Shown here piece after piece: positions 42,202-49,553 of a DNA stretch of 64,000 nt. Location: contig SUXN01000007.1 of NCBI GenBank assembly GCA_015060965.1, forward strand, positions 1 to 64,000, in the 5' to 3' direction. The notes under the pieces are model-generated. The model was not told the DNA's origin. It did no database searches and saw only the letters and a program-made list of their open reading frames with translations. The DNA comes from Bacteroidales bacterium (GTDB taxonomy: Bacteria; Bacteroidota; Bacteroidia; Bacteroidales; Bacteroidaceae). Position 1 is the first letter of the stretch, and each line of letters opens with the position of its first letter. The position numbers were made by a program, and so were the translations under genes.

Positions 42202-43715
42202 CGCAGGCCTCCTTTCCCAGATGACAGCCATGCCTTTGGCAGATAATTGACGATATCGCCTGCTACAAGAGCAGTCTCACCAATTTCGGCCACAGCAAGG
42301 TCACCTGCAAGGCCGTGTATGTAAGCTGCTATACGCGCAGCATCGACACTATTGTACCCCTGCGCACGGAGCGCGAGGACAATGCCTGTAAGCACATCGC
42401 CGCTACCGCCTGTTGCCATGCCTGGGTTACCGGTGCTGTTGAAATATATATTGCCGTCGGGAGCAACTATTGTGGTATATGCACCCTTCAGAAGAACAGC
42501 GATGCTATATTTGCGTGCAACTCCACGTACTGCGCAAATGGTTGCGTATCTATCGGCAAACTTGCCGAAAAGACGCTCTGCCTCTCCCGGGTGCGGAGTA
42601 AGCACGCTACCCTCAGGCAGGAGTGACAGCCACTCCTTGTTGCGCGAAAGGATATTCAGCGCATCGGCATCAAGCACCAGCGGAGCGGAGCTGCTCTTTA
42701 TAAGATTATACAAAGCCTCCTCACTCTCCTTGCACTGCCCTAACCCGGGACCTACAGCAACGGCATTATATTTTGACGAATCAACCTGGTCACTGAAACA
42801 ACAGTCGTTGCTGTCAATGCTTGTCATTGCCTCGGGAACAGCCACCTGCACAATGGGATTGTTGCAAGCAGGCACATGAACAGTGAGCAGCCCCACACCC
42901 GAGCGTAAAGTTGCGCGGGAAGCAAGCACCGACGCTCCTGCCATTCCTCTTGAGCCGGCAACGAGCAGTGCGCGTCCGAAATTGCCTTTATGCGCATGCC
43001 TTGCACGGGGCCTCAACAGCGCCTTTATCTCCTTTTCATCGGTAAAATGCAGTGGCGAAGGCTCCCTATCTATCCACTCCCGGGAAAGCCCGATATCAAG
43101 GATTGAGATATCGCCCACAAACGGAGCATTCTCGGGCATCAGCAGCGAGAGTTTGGGAAAGTGCAGGGTAAGAGTGTCGGTTGCCGAAACGACAACGCCC
43201 TCAAGCGGGTGATTATTCTCGCCCAACAGGCCCGACGGCATATCCACAGCCACCACACGGCAACCCGATGCGTTGATACCATTGATTGCATCAGCAAAGA
43301 CAGAGCCCGAGACATGCTTGTTGAGGCCGCTACCGAAGAGCGCATCAATTATTACAGTGTCCTTATCGAGCACAGGCATTGAAAAGACATCTTTCACCTC
43401 AACAACTGACACAGTTGTATTCTTCAAGCGTTCAAGATTCACTGCACAATCAGGTGAGAGTTTACCTTTAGGGTTTACCAGCCAAACTGCCACACTGTGA
43501 CCCTCTGCAGCAAGCATGCGTGCCACGGCAAGACCGTCACCTCCATTGTTCCCCGAGCCGGCAAACACAGCAAAGTGACAGCCGGAATAACGCTCAAGAA
43601 CAGCTGCAGTGAGCGCACGCGCAGCCCGTTCCATAAGATCAATGGAAGCAATTGGCTCGTGCTCAATGGTGTAGGCATCGAGTTCCTTTACCTGCGCAGT
43701 ATAAAAGAATTTCAT
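42198..43715 (-). CDS. nnr: Bifunctional NAD(P)H-hydrate epimerase / ADP-dependent dehydratase
   Basis: 505 residues. The YjeF-type epimerase domain (about 1-210) has AGSGNNGGDGLAVARML. The ribokinase-like dehydratase domain (about 225-500) has LTPHPGEAERLF and GSGDVLTGIVLALRAQG. Together they repair hydrated NADH and NADPH. The start codon overlaps the aroQ stop (ATGA) and its stop overlaps the next start, so three genes are translationally coupled. Confidence 0.96.
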   Translation of the reverse strand: MKFFYTAQVKELDAYTIEHEPIASIDLMERAARALTAAVLERYSGCHFAVFAGSGNNGGDGLAVARMLAAEGHSVAVWLVNPKGKLSPDCAVNLERLKNTTVSVVEVKDVFSMPVLDKDTVIIDALFGSGLNKHVSGSVFADAINGINASGCRVVAVDMPSGLLGENNHPLEGVVVSATDTLTLHFPKLSLLMPENAPFVGDISILDIGLSREWIDREPSPLHFTDEKEIKALLRPRARHAHKGNFGRALLVAGSRGMAGASVLASRATLRSGVGLLTVHVPACNNPIVQVAVPEAMTSIDSNDCCFSDQVDSSKYNAVAVGPGLGQCKESEEALYNLIKSSSAPLVLDADALNILSRNKEWLSLLPEGSVLTPHPGEAERLFGKFADRYATICAVRGVARKYSIAVLLKGAYTTIVAPDGNIYFNSTGNPGMATGGSGDVLTGIVLALRAQGYNSVDAARIAAYIHGLAGDLAVAEIGETALVAGDIVNYLPKAWLSSGKGGLR

Positions 43716-44140
43716 AATGTTGCAAGATATTCAAGCCCCTCCTTATAACCGTCGAAGCCCTTGCCACAGATTGTCTTCTGGGCATGGAGCGACACGAATG
43801 AGAAACGGCGGAACTCCTCACGGGTTGATATGTCGGTGAGGTGAACCTCCACCGTAGGCAGAGCCACCGCCTTGAGTGCATCAAGGATTGCCACACTCGT
43901 GTGGGTATATGCCGCAGGGTTTATGAGGATTGCATCGAACACACCGTAAGCAGCCTGGATTTTATCCACAATAGCACCCTCATGGTTCGACTGGAAGAGC
44001 TCCACATCAAGAGAGAGTTCCCCGGCTACAGAAAGGATGAACTCCTCAAGCGCCTTGAAGTTCTTCGCGCCATAAAGAGCCGGCTCACGCAACCCCAACA
44101 GATTGAGGTTAGGACCGTTGATTACAAGTATCTTTTTCAT
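43712..44140 (-). CDS. aroQ: 3-dehydroquinate dehydratase, type II
   Basis: 142 residues from MKKILVINGPNLNLLGLREP (an upstream extension to 44209 is unlike the family). Tyr23 (REPALYG), NPAAYTHTSVA and VEVHLTDI are the catalytic and shikimate-pathway substrate-binding segments of the dodecameric type II enzyme. It converts 3-dehydroquinate to 3-dehydroshikimate. First gene of the aroQ-nnr-BASS-BspA operon, 76 bases after the regulator gene. Confidence 0.96.
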   Translation of the reverse strand: MKKILVINGPNLNLLGLREPALYGAKNFKALEEFILSVAGELSLDVELFQSNHEGAIVDKIQAAYGVFDAILINPAAYTHTSVAILDALKAVALPTVEVHLTDISTREEFRRFSFVSLHAQKTICGKGFDGYKEGLEYLATL

Positions 44141-44216
44141 ATCGTCTGCAATACAATTATTCTGCCTGCGAAGATACAATAAAGAAATGAAAAAGAAGAA
44201 AAGGAACAACCGCAGT

Positions 44217-45170
44217 TCACTGCATCCTCTGAATTTCGTGCAGGTCGAGCAACCTGTTGACTATCGCATAGATTGTTATTCCTGCCGGGGAGTGTATCTG
44301 CAGTTTATTGGAGATATTACGGCGATGGGTGGTGACTGTATGCACCGACAGGTTAAGTGCATCGGCAACCTCCTTGTTGCTCATTCCTTTGGCGATACAC
44401 ACGACAATTTCTTTCTCGCGCTGGCTCAGGATATCAGCTTTTGATGTATCGGAGTCATCGGCAGGTGCCACAGTCTCACAACCACCCTGCTCGCGCACAC
44501 GCCTCTCGAGCTCCTCAACAGCGGGAATAAAAAGCATGTCCTCTACATTACAATGCGACGCAAGGTCCTGCTCGCAATTGATGATGTCGAACAGCACTGA
44601 ATTGAGCATATCATTGCATTTGTTGGGGTAATAGCTTATGACAATATCCTTGAGTTCCTTGAGCTTGACATCAATATGATTATGCTTTCCACTGAATACA
44701 CTGATTGTAAATCCGCTACCCAGACGGTTCTGTAACAGATCGTCGACATAAGTGAATACCACGGTATCCTCATACTCCATATGCTTGCGCACCTCGGTGA
44801 CATACTCATCATAGAATTTAAGGATAAGGAAAGCTACGTCATCGGAGCCGGAACAGTCGAGAGCCTCAATGAGACGGCGGCGTATCGTGGGGAGATTGTA
44901 GTCCAGAAAATAGGTGTGCGCACGACGCAGGTAGCCTATCAGTGAGGATAGCGAGAGACTTCTGTGGTCATTATCCTTTCCGCTTATAAGATTTGCCACC
45001 GCAAGGAATGTAGCGACATCCACGCCATGCATGTTGCATACCTCGTCGACACTCTTTTCACCGAAGCCTGATGATATGCCGAAACGGCTCATCACCATCA
45101 ACAGCGACGAGTTGTCACGGACAAGATTCCTCAGTTTGTCCGTAGGTTTGTATTTAACCGTATCGGCCAT
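44217..45170 (-). CDS. Hemerythrin/RIC-like sensor fused to LuxR-type HTH regulator
   Basis: 317 residues, cytosolic. Residues about 10-65 resemble the ScdA/DUF542 N-terminal domain of RIC (YtfE) iron-centre repair proteins. Residues about 75-222 look like a hemerythrin-type four-helix bundle: His85, HMEYED (His130, Glu134), His163/165 and HCNVEDMLFIP (His206, Glu210), the spacing of di-iron ligands. After a linker, residues 247-308 are a LuxR/GerE HTH (LSQREKEIVVCIAKGMSNKE). No receiver domain. I infer a transcription factor sensing NO, O2 or iron. Divergent from the di-haem operon with matched promoters. Confidence 0.85.
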   Translation of the reverse strand: MADTVKYKPTDKLRNLVRDNSSLLMVMSRFGISSGFGEKSVDEVCNMHGVDVATFLAVANLISGKDNDHRSLSLSSLIGYLRRAHTYFLDYNLPTIRRRLIEALDCSGSDDVAFLILKFYDEYVTEVRKHMEYEDTVVFTYVDDLLQNRLGSGFTISVFSGKHNHIDVKLKELKDIVISYYPNKCNDMLNSVLFDIINCEQDLASHCNVEDMLFIPAVEELERRVREQGGCETVAPADDSDTSKADILSQREKEIVVCIAKGMSNKEVADALNLSVHTVTTHRRNISNKLQIHSPAGITIYAIVNRLLDLHEIQRMQ

Positions 45171-45198
45171 ATTATCTCCCGGAGCATATTATGCACCA

Positions 45199-45233
45199 CA
45201 AAATTACTGCCATACGGAAACATGGACAATACC
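45199..45233 (-). promoter_or_regulatory. Promoter of the hemerythrin-LuxR regulator
   Basis: On the minus strand GGTATTG (45227-45233) ends in the -33 TTG, and after 20 bases comes TAATTTTG (45199-45206). The leader is about 28 bases to the start at 45170. Confidence 0.65.
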
Positions 45234-45270
45234 TAAAAATAATTAAAACAACAATTTTTCACAATCAGAA

Positions 45271-45319
45271 AATACCACAAATTCGGTATTGCCAGGCACG
45301 GGCTGCCGCAATAATTTTG
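45271..45319 (+). promoter_or_regulatory. Promoter and candidate operator of the di-haem/imelysin operon
   Basis: GGTATTG (45285-45291), 20 bases, TAATTTTG (45312-45319): the same sequence and spacing as the divergent promoter. AATACC (45271-45276) with GGTATT (45285-45290) forms an inverted repeat with an 8-base spacer over the -33 region, a likely regulator site. Confidence 0.65.
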
Positions 45320-45340
45320 CACTCGAAAAAATGTATTGGA

Positions 45341-46636
45341 ATGAAAAGAAACATAATTATCACAATGCTGATACTCTCCTTTGCATCCACTTTTGCGGTA
45401 GCTCAGGAGAAGAAAGAGACTGGCGGGAAAGGCAACATCTGGTCAAGGCTCTCATTAGGAGGCTACGGCGAGGCAGTATACACCCGCAACTTCTACAGTG
45501 ACAAATACCTGAGATACACCGACGCTGCCACATACAAGGACGATGACAGCCACGGCCGTTTCGACCTGCCGCACATTGTGTTTTGGGTAGGCTACGACTT
45601 TGGCAAGGGCTGGACCCTTGGAACAGAGATTGAATTTGAGCACGGTGGCACTGAGAGCGCCGTGGAGATTGAAGAGGAGGAGGCCGGCGAGTACGAGTCG
45701 GAAGTTGAACGCGGAGGCGAGGTTGCCATTGAGCAATTCTGGATAAACAAACGCTTCAGCCGTGCACTGAACCTGAAGATAGGACATATTATCGTGCCCG
45801 TGGGAGCGACCAACATGTACCACATGCCCACAGAGTTCTTCACCAACTACCGTCCCGAGGGCGAGAGCACCATCATGCCCTGCACCTGGCATGAGACCGG
45901 TATAAGCCTGTGGGGAGAGACCGACCACTGGCGATACGAGGTATTGTTCCTGCCGGGACTCGACTCCGACCGTTTCGGACGCCAGACATGGATTGCCGGA
46001 GGTGCCGGAAGCCCATACGAGTTCAAGATTGCCAACAGCTACGCAGGAGCATTCCGTGTGGACAACACATCCATAAAAGGATTGCGTCTGTCGCTCAGCG
46101 GCTATGTAGGCAACTCCTTCAAGAACACACTGAGCGCAACGGACAATGCAAAGTTCAAGGATGTGAAAGGAACAGTATACATCGGCGCATTCGACTTCTG
46201 CTATAAGAGCAGGAACCTCACTGTAAGGGGCAACTTTGACTATGGTCACCTCACCGACTCCGAGATGATAACAAAGTACAATATGTCAATGCGCAAGGAC
46301 TCCCCATCGCCCAAGCAGGCTGTCGGCTCCGATGCCATTGCTGCAGGCGTTGAGGCGGGTTATAATATCCTCGCACTTTTCAACGGCAAGGAAGTGGAGC
46401 ATGAGAAGCTTTACCTCTTCGGACGCTATGAATATTACGATTCAATGTTCAAGACCGAAGGCAGCATACAGGACTACAAATGGTGCAGCAGACAGCGCAT
46501 TGCAGCCGGCATAAACTACTGCCCGGTAAAGGATATTGTCATCAAAGGCGAATACAGCATAGGCCTGCTCGACAGCCGCTACAACAACGAGCCTTCAATA
46601 TCCCTGGGAATAGCATACGCGGGACTTTTCAAGTAA
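45341..46636 (+). CDS. Outer-membrane beta-barrel (porin-like) protein with acidic loop
   Basis: 431 residues from MKRNIIITMLILSF; a longer frame from 45191 would run through the promoter. Signal peptide to VAQ (about 20). The barrel has alternating aromatic strands (WSRLSLGGYGEAVYTRNF; IEQFWINKRF; IGHIIVPVGATN) and resembles the OprO/P porin group. A loop at about 105-125 (AVEIEEEEAGEYESEVE) is very acidic, which suits cations such as iron better than phosphate. It is the first gene of the operon with imelysin and the di-haem protein. Confidence 0.85.
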   Translation: MKRNIIITMLILSFASTFAVAQEKKETGGKGNIWSRLSLGGYGEAVYTRNFYSDKYLRYTDAATYKDDDSHGRFDLPHIVFWVGYDFGKGWTLGTEIEFEHGGTESAVEIEEEEAGEYESEVERGGEVAIEQFWINKRFSRALNLKIGHIIVPVGATNMYHMPTEFFTNYRPEGESTIMPCTWHETGISLWGETDHWRYEVLFLPGLDSDRFGRQTWIAGGAGSPYEFKIANSYAGAFRVDNTSIKGLRLSLSGYVGNSFKNTLSATDNAKFKDVKGTVYIGAFDFCYKSRNLTVRGNFDYGHLTDSEMITKYNMSMRKDSPSPKQAVGSDAIAAGVEAGYNILALFNGKEVEHEKLYLFGRYEYYDSMFKTEGSIQDYKWCSRQRIAAGINYCPVKDIVIKGEYSIGLLDSRYNNEPSISLGIAYAGLFK

Positions 46637-46660
46637 TGAACCAACTAAACAAATAACACT

Positions 46661-47830
46661 ATGTATTTCAAGAAACTTTTGAACATTGCGCTTGCAGCGA
46701 CACTCATGATTGGTTTCACAGCCTGCAGCGACGATGATGACAACAACGGCCCGGGCAATGAGCTGAGCCAGAAAGAGAAGACATTCAAGGCAGCCATCGT
46801 GCCATACGTTGACAACACCATTGTCCCCACATACAAGGGAATGGCCGACAATGCGATACTTATGTCCGATGCCTGCAATGCCATTGCCGAGGCTTTCGAC
46901 AACGGCACGCTCACAAGCGAGCATGTAAAGGCTGCCGGCAACTACTGGAACCTGTGCCGTGACTACTGGGAGAAGAGCGAGGCTTTCCTCTACGGTGCCG
47001 CAGCCGACTATAACATTGACCCGCACATCGATTCATGGCCTCTTGACAAGAACGCGATGGAAGAACTGCTTGTTGACCTCCGCGGTGGCAAGAGCTGGAC
47101 TATCGACAACAATGCAGGATACGGCCTTCTCGGTTTCCATGCTGTAGAGTATATGCTCTTTGAGCTGAGCGAGGACGGCAACACCTCACTCCCCCACAAC
47201 ACCAACTACACTAGAGAGGAACTTGTGTACCTGTGCACCGTAGCCGAAGACCTCCGCAACCAGTGCGTACGCCTTGAAGTTTCTTGGGCAGGAATGGAGA
47301 ATGTAAGCGTTGAGAAGCAGGATATCCTTGCCGAGGCCGAGCTTGAGCCTTCAATCAACTACGGTTGGAGCATGAAGAACGCAGGCGAGGGCGGCAGCCT
47401 CTACAAGACTTATCAGGAGGCAGCCGAGGACCTTGTACAGGGCTGCATCGACATTGCCGACGAGGTTGGAAATACAAAAATCGGCCGCCCGGCGAACGGC
47501 AGTTCCGAGGATGACAAGAACTACATCGAGTCGCCCTACAGCCTCAACTCAATCAACGACTTTGTAGGCAACATAATAAGCATACGCAACGCTTATCAGG
47601 GCAGCAATGCCGGCGACGCGTCAATCAGCGACTACATAAAGAGCGTAAATCCTGCGCTTGACACAAAAGTCAAGGCGCAGATTGAGGAGTGCATCGTGCT
47701 CATCAAGAAGATTCCCGAGCCGTTCGCAAAGAGCGCAACAGGCCCTGAGGCCGATGCAGCAGTAACAGCAGTAGGTACAGACCTTGTCGACACACTCGAA
47801 GAGGTAATGACTGCATTGTCAAGATATTGA
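46661..47830 (+). CDS. Imelysin-family (M75) iron-binding lipoprotein
   Basis: 389 residues. Lipobox TAC (Cys22) is followed by SDDDDNN, matching the Bacteroides surface-lipoprotein export signal. Alpha-helical imelysin fold with the GxHxxE motif GFHAVEYML (158-166; His160, Glu163) and a C-terminal repeat of the fold. Imelysins (IrpA, ICMP, EfeO relatives) bind or help acquire iron; proteolysis by the family is doubtful. Spaced 24 bases after the barrel gene and 12 before the di-haem gene. Confidence 0.93.
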   Translation: MYFKKLLNIALAATLMIGFTACSDDDDNNGPGNELSQKEKTFKAAIVPYVDNTIVPTYKGMADNAILMSDACNAIAEAFDNGTLTSEHVKAAGNYWNLCRDYWEKSEAFLYGAAADYNIDPHIDSWPLDKNAMEELLVDLRGGKSWTIDNNAGYGLLGFHAVEYMLFELSEDGNTSLPHNTNYTREELVYLCTVAEDLRNQCVRLEVSWAGMENVSVEKQDILAEAELEPSINYGWSMKNAGEGGSLYKTYQEAAEDLVQGCIDIADEVGNTKIGRPANGSSEDDKNYIESPYSLNSINDFVGNIISIRNAYQGSNAGDASISDYIKSVNPALDTKVKAQIEECIVLIKKIPEPFAKSATGPEADAAVTAVGTDLVDTLEEVMTALSRY

Positions 47831-47842
47831 TAAAGAATCATT

Positions 47843-49489
47843 ATGAAGAAGAATACTTTATTGCTCTTTGCGCTTTTGAGCCTTGGTATTGTCTCATGTA
47901 GCGATGATGACAACAACTCAAAGCCGGCACCACAGCCCGAGGCAAATCTTCCCGAGTGGTATTACACCGGTGGAGAGCTCGGAACAACACATCTTGCCAC
48001 ATTCAATGCCTTCGAGCAACCGACAGTCTCTGTTGAGGAGGGAGGTATGTACCAGTCGTTCAAGAACGGCGAAGCACTCTTTGAGAAGCCGTTCATGAGC
48101 AACAACAGTGGTGTGCGCCACGGCCTGGGCCCTATATACATACGTACATCGTGCCTCCATTGCCACCCGGGCTACGGACACGGCAAACGTATTGAGGCCG
48201 GCACATTCAACACCAACGAGATTGGCAACGGTAACCTGCTTGTCGTGTATAACAAGGATACCGAGGGTTACGTGCCCTGGCTTGCAGGAATGCCTCAGAG
48301 CCATGCAGTGGCACCGTTCAAGGCCCCTGTCGACGAGAGCAAGATTACCGTCGAGTGGAAAGATTATACCGATGAATGGGGCAACAAGTTCCCCGACGGC
48401 GAGACATACGAGCTGCAATATCCCGAGGTCAATATGCCCGAGGATGCCGTTTACGTATACAACCAGGGATATGACCAATTGGGCAACTATGGTGTAAAGC
48501 TCGAGTCGACCATCGGCATATACGGTACAGGACTGCTCGATGCAATCAGCGATGAGGATATAACCGCCGAATGGAAGAAGCAGGAGCAGGACGGACTGAT
48601 GCAGAACGGACTGAACATAGCCTATTTTGAGAACGGACAGTGGAAGAGTTTCTATGCAAACACAGCCCAGGGCGGTGACGGCACAAAGTACATACGCCGT
48701 TATACATACGCCATGAGCCGTGGCCCGTTGCAGGACGGAGCAGGGGCAAACGCTTTCTGGAACATCACCAACGCCACACGCAGCGACCGCCGTATGCACT
48801 ATCTTGATGCTGCCGGAACATACGCACTCTACTCATCAAAGGACCCCGAGGTTCAGGCAGGCTTCGAGAAATATATTGCCGGCATTGACCCCGAGAAGAA
48901 GTACCCCGAATTCTGGGAGGGCACAATGGAGGAGCGCATATACGCCTATCTCACATCAAAGAACCTGCCCGTTGAGGTAAGCGACGAGGAGTATACCGAC
49001 CTTATGGTATGGCACCGCGGACTTGCTGTTCCGGCAGCCCGTAACGTACACGACGAGGATGTACAGAAAGGACGCAACCTCTTTGAGAAAATCGGCTGTA
49101 CTTACTGCCATCGTCCATCGTGGACAACAGGCGAGGACAATCTGAGAGACCCTGCACGTTTCTTTGCTGATGGCGGCGACGAACTTCCACGTTACCCCCA
49201 CCAGAAGATATGGCCATATACCGACATGGTACAGCACAAGCTGCACATGGAGAATGACATACGCACCGGTTGGTGCCGCACTACCCCGTTGTGGGGACGT
49301 GGCCTGCACCAGAAATGTACAGGCTCACCTACTGCCGACCGACTGCACGACTGCCGCGCGCGCACTACAATGGAGGCTATCATGTGGCACGGCAATGCAA
49401 AAAGCGATGCACGTTACACCGTTGAGAATTTCCGCAACCTCTCAAAGGAAGAACGTGATGCCGTCATAAAGTTTATTGACTCTATCTAA
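47843..49489 (+). CDS. Di-haem oxidoreductase (DHOR/cytochrome c peroxidase-like) lipoprotein
   Basis: 548 residues. Lipobox VSC (Cys19) is followed by SDDDNNS, again a surface-export type signal. Two haem c sites: CLHCH (104-108) and CTYCH (419-423). The segment LHDCRARTTMEAIMWHGNA corresponds to the HDGRA region of DHOR proteins. The family sits beside imelysin genes in proteobacterial iron-regulated clusters. Expected role: electron transfer or peroxide/iron redox chemistry outside the inner membrane, here probably on the cell surface. Confidence 0.92.
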   Translation: MKKNTLLLFALLSLGIVSCSDDDNNSKPAPQPEANLPEWYYTGGELGTTHLATFNAFEQPTVSVEEGGMYQSFKNGEALFEKPFMSNNSGVRHGLGPIYIRTSCLHCHPGYGHGKRIEAGTFNTNEIGNGNLLVVYNKDTEGYVPWLAGMPQSHAVAPFKAPVDESKITVEWKDYTDEWGNKFPDGETYELQYPEVNMPEDAVYVYNQGYDQLGNYGVKLESTIGIYGTGLLDAISDEDITAEWKKQEQDGLMQNGLNIAYFENGQWKSFYANTAQGGDGTKYIRRYTYAMSRGPLQDGAGANAFWNITNATRSDRRMHYLDAAGTYALYSSKDPEVQAGFEKYIAGIDPEKKYPEFWEGTMEERIYAYLTSKNLPVEVSDEEYTDLMVWHRGLAVPAARNVHDEDVQKGRNLFEKIGCTYCHRPSWTTGEDNLRDPARFFADGGDELPRYPHQKIWPYTDMVQHKLHMENDIRTGWCRTTPLWGRGLHQKCTGSPTADRLHDCRARTTMEAIMWHGNAKSDARYTVENFRNLSKEERDAVIKFIDSI

Positions 49490-49500
49490 AATATTATTAT

Positions 49501-49530
49501 CTTTGGTCCCATGCGGGACCAAAGATTTTT
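49501..49530 (+). terminator. Intrinsic terminator between the di-haem gene and ccsBA
   Basis: A perfect 10-base stem CTTTGGTCCC/GGGACCAAAG with loop ATGC is followed by ATTTTTTAT, 12 bases after the di-haem stop and 24 before the ccsBA start. It may limit downstream expression. Confidence 0.85.
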
Positions 49531-49553
49531 TATCCCTTTATCCCTTTGATACA

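Noticed and set aside
45191-45341. N-terminal 50-codon extension of the barrel protein
   Set aside because: It would cover the predicted -33/-7 promoter, and the Met at 45341 begins a normal signal peptide.
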